Shown: in pieces, positions 31,001 to 42,315 of the stretch
How positions within the stretch are numbered: the first letter of the stretch is position 1
How the letters are laid out: every line of letters starts with the position of its first letter
Assembly (NCBI RefSeq): GCF_000972845.2
Contig: NC_040019.1
Span: forward strand, 8,539,774-8,603,773
Direction of reading: 5' to 3'
DNA length: 64,000 nt
DNA from: Larimichthys crocea
Taxonomy: Eukaryota > Chordata > Actinopteri > Sciaenidae
Notes under the pieces: generated by a model
The model's database searches: none
What the model was told of the DNA's origin: nothing
The model's input: the letters and a program-made list of their open reading frames with translations, nothing else
Made by a program: the position numbers and the translations under genes

Positions 31001-33777
31001 CCTGCTGAAACTTGACCTCCGGTTTCTGGGTGAATTAACGGTTTTGTCAGTAGCGAGAACAACAATTTGAAGTGTATGCGGCAAGCTCAAGCGGCGGCAA
31101 AGTTGAGTGCGGTCAATTGAATCTCCCAGATGCTTCTCTGCGCGATGGATAGATCCAACTATTAACTGTTGAAGCCACAATGCCTTGTGAATGTTTGCGT
31201 AAAACTCCCCTGTGTAAGGAGCCTTGCATTATAATTTTTTCTTTATCATATATTTCTTTACTGAATCAGAACCTAAATAAGATTTTTAAAATCAGATATG
31301 TATGTTATTCACATCGGGGTAGAATTTTTTTTCCCCCCAAAATTAAAAGTGTTATTTTTATTTCGCAACATTTTCAGATCATCCTTATACTTCCTGTCAA
31401 AACATAATCCATTTCTCTCTTGGACTACGCTCATTTCAATCCTGTTTAAGCACACCTCTGTGTTTACACTGCAGACAGATTAAGTTGTCTCTTTTCTTTT
31501 TTGCTGTGTAATGTAGCTACTGATTTTGTGCATCAACAGGTTTATCTGGTTGATGCGCAATTATCTTGGTGCACACTGAGTTTGTGCTGCTGTTATACTT
31601 GTACCAGTTAGACGAATAATCAATTAGGTTTGACATGAAACTAGCAGTTTGCCATCTTATAGTCTGCACTGATCCGCTAAGGTGGAATAAAAGAAAAGCT
31701 TTCCCCCCTTTAGATCTATTAGAGTTTAATATGACTCAAGTTAGACAGTTTGGGGGCCACCTTTCTTTTTTTGTCTTTCGTCCTTTCTTTTCTTTCTTTC
31801 TTTCTTCTACTTCTTTTTGTCTTTCGTCCTTTCTTTTCTTTCTTTCTTTCTTCTACTTCTTTTTTTTTTTTTTTTTACTAGCTGTTTGCCTTTGCTGCTT
31901 TTTCATGTTCGGATTGCAAGTCGTCAGAGACTTGTGACATTTGAAATATGAGACTGGTCGTATTTACGAAGTTAGACAATACACGAAAACCACATGAAAA
32001 TCAAAATAAGTAGGATGCGGTTAGGAGCTGTGCTTTCATTTATTGAAGTCCCTACAGATGTTTTGCATAAAGACGTTTTTTGGGGTAATGAGGGGGAGTA
32101 TTTGAACGTAAGCTGAACCTGGTTGGCTTAACATATAGGAGTCCACAGTAACCTCGAATAAGCACAGAGGAGATTGAATCTGGGCATCTGTTGTACAAAA
32201 AAAAAGTAGCCTGACTGTGTCCTGTTTGGTGGTATACGTGTTGACATGATGGTCATTTGTGGTTATGGCCACCTTCATAACTATTTTAGTCTATTCTAAC
32301 TTTGAAAAGTGAAGCAAATAGATTATTTCAAGGAATAAACCTGTTTAAGGCCAACACAGACCTACAATGAATGTCAACACCTGTTGATTTTTATGAAGCT
32401 TGTGTACTGATATACTATACAGTCCATCTATCTGCCTATTTCCTCACTTTTCTTGTGTGGATCTGCTCTGAAATACAAACATTCATCCCACTGCACACAC
32501 CGAGGGGACACAAGCACCAACCAACCAACTAAAATCCGATTAGGAAACATCTTAGTGTTCCAACCGAGGGCAGTGAAAAAGTCTGTAACCTTTCTTCGCG
32601 GAGGTCATCCTCCTAATAAGATCCATTGCCTATAGTGAAGCCGCAGACCTTCACAAATGTTCCTGGCGACCGACTGTGGCCCCTGAGACCTTTGGCATAC
32701 ACGGCAGTTTAATTGGTCACTGTATTTAAGAATAAGGTGAGATTCCAGTTAATTAGTGGAGAAGTGAATACGATTGAACATTATATGATTTGCTCCCGGC
32801 CCCTGGTTTGTTAGTGCGGATTTGGGATGGATCAGCTTTTGTGCTCGACAAATGAGAAGTGAGTAGCGTGGTGCCGATGCACAGTGTCGTTTTGTGGACT
32901 GGCGACAGTCTCGATTCATGGGAAAAACTTAAAGGAGCCCCGCGTTATCACAGGACCTCATTATCTCATGTCTGCAACCATCTTTTTGGAACAGTCCCTA
33001 ATCAAGAGTGGCACAGACCTACTTTGCAGAACTTTGGTAATAACCCCTTCCGCCCCTTTCTCTCTCTCTCTCTCTTTCTCTTGCTCTCTCACTACAACCA
33101 CACATAAACGCACACACTTTGCGTGATGTGGTGTGACGCGTGACAATGTGGCAATCTGATTCTGAGAGATCACCTTTTGCTATCAAAAACATTTACAATA
33201 ATTTGATAACTCAGACGGATTCAAACAACTCCACCAGGAACTAGTACATACAATATAATACACATGTTTTTGATTTAATAAATATATTGCGTAATAAGAC
33301 ATATTTACAGATATCGGCGTTTGAAACGTTTCAGTGCGGAAAAACCTGAATTCTTTTATTATTATTTTGCAGAGTAGCGCAAGTTTTAAGTGCCTTTAGG
33401 TAAATTGAGAATTGATTTCACTCAGTATTTTTTTTTGAGACAATGACAAATTATATTACATAAAATTAAATTTCTTAAACTTTCTGCATTCACTTTAGAT
33501 CACACTGCCCGTGTTGTCTTTTCTCCGTACAACTCAGTGCATTACAATGGCAACCACCCCGAGGATGTTCTCTTCCTGTGCACAAGCCCACAAAACCAGA
33601 GAGGTGGTTCATTTACTTGGCCATAAACCATTTATTTACCTTCAGGTGAGTGTCGCAGAGAGTGCAGAGTAAAGATCGCAGGAGAGATTTACACCTGTCT
33701 CTCTGCTCAAATAGAGAAGCCTATAGCCTACAGAGATGGCCACTGGAGCCAGCTTGTCTGGAGCGCTTTGCTAGACA
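25071..33777. other. Gene desert upstream of tbx3, proximal part
   Basis: No coding exon is supported. Potentially regulatory points: a donor-like GTGAGT at 25171 downstream of the plus-strand TATA, a second TATAAAAAG at 27387, and a mixed-composition block at about 27100-27480 and 27950-28500. A 46-bp tandem duplication sits at 31768-31859. In other vertebrates the region upstream of Tbx3 is a large enhancer-bearing desert (established for the locus). Which bases matter here cannot be told from one sequence. Confidence 0.6.
31768..31859. repeat. Perfect 46-bp tandem duplication in a CTTT-rich tract
   Basis: Two identical adjacent 46-base units, each containing GTCTTTCGTCC and CTTCTACTTC inside CTTT repeats, followed by a T-run. 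It is a pyrimidine-rich simple-sequence region from about 31760 to 31876. Confidence 0.9.
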
Positions 33778-33778
33778 G

Positions 33779-33797
33779 CCCCCCCTCCCTCCCTCCC
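33779..33797 (-). other. G-quadruplex candidate (minus strand)
   Basis: The plus strand has C-runs of 7, 3, 3 and 3 separated by single T residues. The complementary strand is therefore a G-quadruplex with one-base loops. More C-rich sequence follows to about 33836. Confidence 0.7.
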
Positions 33798-34963
33798 TCC
33801 TCCGCCCCCGTCACCACCACCCCCACCACCCCTCATCCACTGTGGATTAAACAACATCATAAAAAATGACCATCAACGCGCACACTGTAAACAGATTATT
33901 CTCCTCGGCGCCTGGCGCACAAACTCCACGCTAGAGGCAGAACGCGTCCTGCAGCCATGTGCTGCAAACAGCTCTGCATGCTCATCCTTTTTTTTTTCTT
34001 TTCTCCAGCCATTTACACGCACACACACTTCTCTGGACACTTCCCGCTCGTGTAAATACTGACGAGCGTTTGATGTCGGTGGCTGTGGCTTTGGGAGACT
34101 CTTGGGAGGCTGCTGAGGGACATTTGTTACCAGATGAAGAGTCACATTTCTCCGCAGACCTCCTTCCAGAGCTTTTGAACATGCAACAGGAGAGCTTGTT
34201 TAAACGGAAGGCGGTTATAGATACTTATCTATTTAGGGATGTACCTTAAGCTCTCATAATTTAGAAAGCTTAATTAGATATAAATTCTCTACATGACCTA
34301 CGTCACAAATAACCTACACACACATGGACTATATTAACTTCTTTTGACCCCGGTTTTACCTGTTGCAGCGTTCCTTCCTATAAGTGATGAGGGTTGTCCA
34401 CAGGATCACACTCTCTGCTGTAATGACTGTATGGGTGTTACAACATGTTTAAGTATCTTTTTTAAAATACTCTTTTGTCTTATTTCCCCGAAGTAAGGTT
34501 CATGTGCAGGTCTACTCCCAAACCACTCAACCTGGTGAAATCAATTCATCACATTAGAGCACAAACAGTGTCATCATGAGCGCATTACTTCATGGTAATC
34601 AGCCTTGAGATCTTGATTTTCAGTCCTGTCCTCCAGCATTCTCTGCAGTGCTTTTAGTCGCCATCCTACAAGGTTGACATGTTTTTACTTACTCAGAAAG
34701 ATCAGAAGTGGAGACATGTCACCTGATGGTTGCTCACATGCAGGTAACTACTAAGGGCTGGGTTTTAACATTTTGTCATAGGGTTTGTTGCTGTTGTGGA
34801 CAGTGTCCTTTTTGAGGTTAAGTAGTTAAAATAGAGTTGATCCAAGAGTAAAAATATGTGGTACAAATATTCAGCAAAATGAGAACTATGCCACACAATT
34901 TAAAATGTCTATTTCAGAAAATTTGGAGGCTGTTTTATACCGTTTAACAGTTTAAAAAAAGAA

Positions 34964-34991
34964 ACACACACACACACACACACACACACAA
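34964..34991. repeat. (AC)n microsatellite, 28 bp
   Basis: Pure AC repeat. Confidence 0.95.
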
Positions 34992-36968
34992 ATCTGCAAA
35001 AATCTCAGCCTCTCTTTTCATCTCCTAGGCACACGCACGTTTGTTTTCTTTTTCTCCCTCCTCTCTCTCTCTCTTTCACACGCACACATTGATACACAAT
35101 TTACACACACACTCACTGGCACATTACTTCAGTGGTCACTTTGTTTGCCTTGAAACAGGCAGTTGGTGTCCAGTGGTCAGCCAGTAAATTTCATGCCCTA
35201 TTGATGAGAATAATCCCCTCGGTGTGAGAGACTGGCAGTGTGGAGACTCCTGCCTGATTTCCTGCAAATGAATGTCTTAACATGCAGGTTGCTCTTAAAA
35301 AAGGTCTGCAATTACTTAAGTCATCAGGCTGTCAGCATCCACACACTTAGCTCCACCATGAATGTCTTAGATTTTACGCAGAGTTTTCTAGACTGTGCAG
35401 TTGTCCCGTGCTGCTAATCTGCTCAACTGCTGTGCGCTGCACTCTTTTTCTCTGAAATCTGCTGTTTTGTTTTGTTTTGTTTGTTTTTTGTCCAGTGAGG
35501 ATGCTGATTCATTGATAATTTGTCTAATACTTTATTCTTGAAATATGGGCACAGACACAAAATGGGTCACGGGCCCCCTTTTAGTGGCTCTTTGTGTGAC
35601 AATGTGAGAGTGTTTAGATGAGCCAGGGTCACAGGGCCAGAGCGATTTTATTCAAATTAGGTCTGGAGCTTACAAAAGCCCCGGTATGACATCGTAACTA
35701 GTATTACATCCAGCTAAATTGTTTATTTTAGATAATATCACCCATATATTACATAATATTGGCTTAAAAGGTGCCCCTCTATATTTGAGACAATGGTTTG
35801 TTATGATTTTTCAGTAAATCCTCAGCAAAATCCCTGTTTAAACACACTAAAGAAGCATGATTGATTATTTGCTGAGTGAGCAGGCATAGATCACAATTAT
35901 TAGTCCCCTCTGGTAATGGAGCGGCTTTTAGCTTAAACACCAATATATAGACGTCTCTAGCTGTAAATTATCTTGAAAGATCCCAACTTGTATTTTGTTG
36001 TAAATTTTTAAATAAGGGTTAAATAGTTTTATCAATATAGATGCATCCTGTTGTTTCAGATTCTAATGAAAGTTAATGTATAAATACAGCCCACCCCTCA
36101 TCATTTTTTTATGTCCATCACTGGCTCATTCAATCATTCAGCTCAGCCTTTGACATGTGTATGTTATTCTGAGGAGGTGGGGGGGTTGGTGGCATTTGTG
36201 CAACTTGGAAATTATAAAAGGAAGCCTTCCATCTAGTGCAGCCATAAGGGAATACAGAGAGGGAGGCAGCAGGAGCAAATCGAGAGCGGTGATTTCTAAA
36301 ATGGCTCGGCTATTGAATGACAATAGCCAGGCCCCTCTGCCTGTCTCTCTTTCTTTCACTGCTGCAGACTACAAAAACTAACATAATAAAGCGGGCAGAG
36401 AAAATTACCAAATGTGATTTATTCTGATTTGAACAAATCATTTGTGATTTAAATCTGGCAGAAGAGATAGCCATGGTAACTGAATTTCTCGTCGTCCGAT
36501 TTTGTGTGACTTGAGTATTATTTTATTTTTATTTTTTTATTTTTTATTTTTTTGCATTTGTATTTGCAAAACATGGTTTGGAGGTGCATCGGTGTGTTGG
36601 CGCATGTTTCTGCAGCGACTGCTTCTTCCCTGTGGAATCCCTCATGTGATGTCAAAGGGAATATATACACTGAAGTTTATCATATTTATTCTAGAAGATA
36701 GCATTTTATAAAAATGTAATATTCAAATGTTTTTAAGGAGACATAGACAGGGGGACGGGCTTTGGGAGAGTTGAGAAATAATGAGTTGTTTGGAAAGGCA
36801 CAAAACATGACATATAAATAATTTCAGTGTGAATATTTGATACTTACACATAAAATTGTATAAGAGTCATTAAAATGCATTTCTTGAATCGGATTGTTTT
36901 TAAATGCTAAACAACTGATGTTCTATGGCGGCAGTATTGTCATGTCATCGTATTTGTATTTGCATTTG

Positions 36969-37008
36969 CATACCTTTGTATATCTTCACATACCTTTGTA
37001 TATCTTCA
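36969..37008. repeat. 20-bp perfect tandem duplication
   Basis: The unit CATACCTTTGTATATCTTCA occurs twice without interruption. Confidence 0.95.
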
Positions 37009-38261
37009 CTTCACCATCAATATTTCTGGGATTATTTCACCCCCCCCCAATTCATTGTCAGTGTGCGGTGCTTATGTTTTCATCATTCCTTTAATATATA
37101 GCAGAACCAGAGAGCAGCCCTACATATTCTCTCATCCGTCAAGGAAGGGGAGATTTTTTTCAATAAATAATTCACCACTGATAGCCAGCCCTAATGCCTA
37201 CATGAACAAATCTCTCAGTTACAGCCATCTTGGGAGTAAGCCAGTCCAAGAGCATACTTAATAAACAAATACAGGGCCTGACAAGCTCTGGTTTCACTGA
37301 TGTCTTTCCGAGAGGAAAGTATTTGAAGACAGTCGGTGAAACAACATCCTTTCTGTGGGTGAAGGTTTAGGGGTCAGGTGTGGGTTATTGCTGCAAGAGC
37401 GAGTCGTCCCATTGCACTGTTGCTGCTGATACTCTGGATAGATTTACTGTCCGTTTTACACGGAGCATAATTTAAGTTTTTCTTTAAGAACGATCTGATA
37501 TTCACGGTCCTAAATTTTATGATCTTGTGCCATTTACTGGGCATTGCATGACAAAGGACACATCAATTATCTGCAAGAAATATACAAATGAACAAATAAT
37601 TTAACTTATGAACACAGGTGTGTCCCTACTGTGTGTTGAAACAGGCTTTTTGAGCATGTTTGTGTTTGTGTGTCCACTTCTAGCTGAGTCGGTATCACAG
37701 CCTTCCATCGACCACATGTTCGCTTGGACTAGAAACATGATCCAGACACAATTCCCCTAACCCGGCCCTTTGGGTGAATGGCCATGTGAGTGTGTGTGTC
37801 TGTGCAACATCTTCTAACAGAAATGTTCTTGTCATACACTTCGAACAGTAAACGCTTTAATTATTTTTTATTGTAGCATTATAAGGATTTTGTATTTTCA
37901 TGTAAGTAATAATAGAATCATGTTTTTGCTCAGTCTGGGGAGCTTTATTTTATGTGCATCCCAAGTGACCACCATGGTCCACTCCTTTTGGTGTGTGTGG
38001 TCAAATCAGATTGAAAATAATCATGTTTGTTTTTGTACAAATAGGAACACGTTTCCAGTGTGATCAGGTTGTGTGTGTTTTCGTAAGCATGTGCAATCAG
38101 ATGTCTGTCTGTGACTGGACGTGGTTGTTGGCCAGTTATTTAGCCCATCTGTGTGTCTGCTGCAAGACTCCTTACATGAAATATTCAAAGTCCAGTGAAA
38201 ATTGATCTGCTGATCTGAAGTCTGTTTCTCTCTTCCTCTCTCTCCCTCTCTCTCTGACCAG

Positions 38262-38482
38262 ATCCCCGTGGAGCTGCATCGAAGAAGGATCCTAATATCA
38301 CATATCAGTTAGATGACCAAGTTCAGGGCCTGCATGACTGCTGCAGCTCAGCACTGGAGCTCGGATCAATGGAATACTGTTGGGGATACAACGGACCACA
38401 CCCACATACTGATTAGACCCTCTGATTGGATATCACATGGATGTCTTGACCACTACCATGGCTTTCATGCAAATTGATGAAG
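38262..38482 (+). ncRNA. Candidate spliced exon (unproven)
   Basis: A roughly 37-base almost pure pyrimidine tract ends in GACCAG at 38261. After it come 221 bases with mixed composition and a donor-like GAAG|GTAATT at 38483. An ATG at 38437 opens a short frame (MDVLTTTMAFMQIDE) that runs to the donor, but I recognise no protein. It could be a lncRNA exon, a 5' exon of a gene beyond the window, or a chance pairing of splice-like sites. Confidence 0.22.
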
Positions 38483-39505
38483 GTAATTTTAGTCCCTTAA
38501 GTGAAATTTGATTTGCGTTAAGGGCTCTTGCTACTTTTTCTTAATGTAAAATGGTTTTGATTAATAGTCTGGAAGTCCATGGAGAAATAATATCAAATGT
38601 AACAGTCTAATGTATCTCTTCCACTAAATTAGTGGTGCTGCTGTTTGTCATCTGAGTTTATTGCCAGTCTTTGAGGCAAGGAATAGTTAATGTCTTCAAG
38701 ATTCTCTCCACTAAAAACAAAACAAAACACACTTATTTGACTACTGTCCCTAACATTAGTTTATCACATGCCTTGATTAGCTGAATGGACATGTTACAGA
38801 TCAACTGCTACCAACACCTTCCTAATCTTAGGCCTATAGGTCATTTAATCTGTGCTTTGGAACAGACAGAAATATACCATAGAGAAATCACACACCCCAT
38901 ACACTCATACACAGCCAAAAATACAAACACACACACACTGTTACACATAGAAACTAAAATGTTATCAGCAAACAAGGCCTGCTATACCATTGTATCCACC
39001 TACCCAGACTGTAGCTGTTACGTGCTCCTCTAAATGTCTGCGACACTTCACCTCACCTCCTCAGAGCGGCACAGCGCTGCACCCTGACTAAATGAAAAAC
39101 AATCTGAGGAAACAGGGAACAATCCTAGGCAGGCTCCAGCGGGCTGCCATAAAAAGAGGGGCTGCCTCTCGAGCCTCTCCCTCATGCCTTCAGCTTTAAC
39201 TCTATGGGCTGATGAAAGATCAATGGGCCGACTGGGCAGCCGCTGCTGTGCCTGCTGTCCGCCACTGCACCAGGAAGCAAGCCAATTACAAAACACAAGG
39301 AGAAAAAAAAGGAAGAATGGGAAAACCCTCAATCTTTGCAAATACGAACTGAGTGATTAGTGAAATAGTGTGTGTGCGTGCACATGTTTTCCTGTCATCT
39401 CATATATGCTGAATCCAGCCCATTGCAGCCACTTATTTTCAAGAAATGTTGAATGTTTCCAGCCTGTGGATCATATTCCAAACTCATTTTAACCCCCCGA
39501 TCTCT

Positions 39506-39536
39506 CCCTACATCCCCCACCTCCCCTACCTCACCC
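39506..39536 (-). other. G-quadruplex candidate (minus strand)
   Basis: Four C-runs (3, 5, 4, 3) with spacers of 5, 4 and 7 bases on the plus strand fit the G3N1-7 rule on the complement. Weaker than the one-base-loop cases. Confidence 0.5.
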
Positions 39537-42291
39537 TCTTTAACACCCCTTTAACCCTCCACCCCCACCTCCAGGAGCCTCACTCCAGATCTGTACCAGC
39601 TAACCAGACCTCTGGATCTCCGGCAGGAGTAATGGGGGTTGGTGCTAGGGTTTGGTGCAAACACGCAGCAGCAGACAAACAAATCATGTTAAGTCTCTGC
39701 TGCCACGGCTGGCAGCACACTCAAAGGGGAGCCGGTGCCCTGCCAGGGAGGAGGGTGCACCCATTTTCCCAGGGAGGGGGTGAGGGCGAGGGTGAACACG
39801 AGGGAGGGTAGCGTGGAGGGGAGGCCTGGTCCTTATCGAGCCCGGATCACAGACACCTCCGCCCCTCCTGGCAGGAATGTACACAGCCCCTGTGGGAGGA
39901 GAGAGGGAGAAGAAAGGAGGAGGAGGAAACAAGCAGACATTAAGAGGGGAAGTAAAAAGGGAAAGAAAAGAGCGAGTGAGGGAAAGTGAGTGACTGAATG
40001 AAGGAGGGAGACAGAAACACACAGAGAAAAAGACCTGCCTGGCTTAGGAGAGGGAGTATCTCTGTACGTGCACACACACAGACACACACAGACAAAAACA
40101 CACCAATCACAGCTCTCAACACACTCTCGTTGGATTGAGAGCACCGCTGGGAGAGCACAGAGGAAAACAAACAGGGCATTAGCCTGCTTAAATACCATTC
40201 TAGCTATGCAACTGTGGTTATCATTACCTCGGTCACAGTCACAGTTTTAATACGTTGTGTGTCACTGATGACAGCTGTGGAGAGATCAGAAAGCCAACAA
40301 TGTAGTCACACACCACAGAGGTGTCAAGAAATGTTACAACCATGGTCATTTCTTGGTTGTGTGTCTGGTTTATTCAGTTCAGACTGAGAACTTAAAAAAA
40401 CACAAGTGTGAGGAATATCCCAGAGGAGTCATTTTTCTGTCTTTGTTCTTGAGTGATATTTGTATCCTCCCAAAATAAGAACACCCCTAATCTTAGTATA
40501 TATTTCAGATAAATATTCCCTATTTCCCAAAATCAATCATAGAAATCGGAATGATAAAAGTATTCAGCTTAAAGATTCTCAATTGTAAGCTATAATATTT
40601 CCACCTCCTCTCCTATGAGGGAAATATATACTTTTAAAGCCTATAGAGAGGTAATTGTGATCTTAACATGCCGTTCCTGCACGCTGGTTTAAAGCTCTTT
40701 GTGGTTGTGTGTCTGGGCAAAGAACAGATTTCGTCAGGTGGAGATTGGGGTTTAGGGGTTCATTTACAGTTCACCCAAGAGCATTCCATGCAATCTTTAC
40801 ATTTCCATTCGTCCTCGCTCTCTCTCCCCCCCGTCCTCTCTTTCGTTCCTGCGCTCATCGAACGGTTCTTTCTTCTCTCCTTTTTGAAATGCTAATATCT
40901 ACGAACAGTTATTTTCTTCACTGTTGACATCATTTACTTTCCACTTCAAAATGTGGAGAGGTTTGACATATATTCCGCATGCTTTGCTGAATGCCCAGGA
41001 GCGGAACTGTCATGTCGAAGATGTGAGTCACACAACAATGTACAGTCTGTAACTTCTGTATACTGATCCCTTATTACACTAAAGTGTCTCTGAAACGCAC
41101 TGCAAGACTGTTACAGCCAATGTAATTACCCGTGCAGCCCGATAATCCCCTTAACGCTTCTGTGAGTTCAACTTTTCAGAAATCTGTTATGAACACAGAC
41201 AGACAGCAGTCAGGCGAAGTAAGCTTGTGTTATTTATACCAGACAGAAAGTCTGTATTTAAGGCACCTAATATTAGTTTTCAAATAATACTTATAACACA
41301 TTATAACATGGAAATTGTTCTTTAATTTGTAGCAAAATAATTTACCAGTTAATTTTTTTTTTTAACACTGTGAACAAATATGTCAACATTCTGTGATAAT
41401 GTAGAGAGGGCTAACTATACTAATGGTATGCTAAAAAATAAAAATAACATTTGATCGGCATGAAAGAACTCTTTCGCCTGAAGTGACACTTTCTCAGCTG
41501 AGATGGGACAGTCAAATAGGAAAATTAATTTTAAATTAGCATAATTAATGTCCATAAAAATAGCATTATGATTTAATAGGCAGCCCTTAATATGTAATAT
41601 ATAAATGATATCTAGGTAAGTTAAATATTAACCTGGAAGTACCCATCACTGTAGTACCAGACAAAAAAATTTTTTTAAATAGTGAGCACTGTGGTAATGA
41701 TATTTAACGGCACACAGTAACCATGTGTGTCATGTATGTCTCAATCAAGGTAAATTATCTTATATAAACTATACAATTTCACAAATGTTTTAATGCCTAA
41801 AGAACATTATGTTTTATATGATTATATTTTATGCCAATTTTGTCACAGGTATGAGTAAATTAAATTGCATTGAAAAATACAATTAATTATTTTTAAACTC
41901 TTACAAAAGTTAAGAAGACAATTACAATTGTTTTCCAATGCACACCCCACCCCCGGCCCCAGCCGATGTGGAGCACCCTATAACTACGTCACAAAATTTA
42001 GTATTTTCTTCTTCTTCTTTTCAACATAAAAAAGGAGAGTGCTCTTAGAAAGAATTAGCAGAAGTACCTTCTTCCTTCACCATTTCAATTACAATTCTTC
42101 TCTCAGAGTTTTTCTCCTTTCTCTTCATGAAATGGGAAATATTCCCATCTCAGCAACAGAGCCTCAGCCCAGTTCCATCTGTTTGTCTGACCAGAGTGGC
42201 AGCGGGGCTAACTTATTGCAAGCACATGTGACCGGGTGAGCATGTGTATGTGCCACGGCCTATCACACAACATCCCCTCTGCTTATCAGGG

Positions 42292-42315
42292 CCCCCCCCC
42301 CCCACCCCCCCACCC
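42292..42315 (-). other. C12-A-C7-A-C3 tract (G-quadruplex on minus strand)
   Basis: Nearly pure C-run interrupted by single A residues. It could form a G-quadruplex on the minus strand and an i-motif on the plus strand. Homopolymer length may be a sequencing error hotspot. Confidence 0.7.

Larger units (their letters stand above)
33798..38261. other. Gene desert, middle part A
   Basis: No gene supported. It contains an (AC)n microsatellite (34964-34991), a 20-bp tandem duplication (36969-37008) and AT-rich background. A pyrimidine tract at 38222-38258 precedes the candidate exon. Confidence 0.6.

Noticed and set aside
33873..34249. Overlapping frames on both strands near 34 kb
   Set aside because: No family similarity and no promoter or splice support. 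Open by composition.
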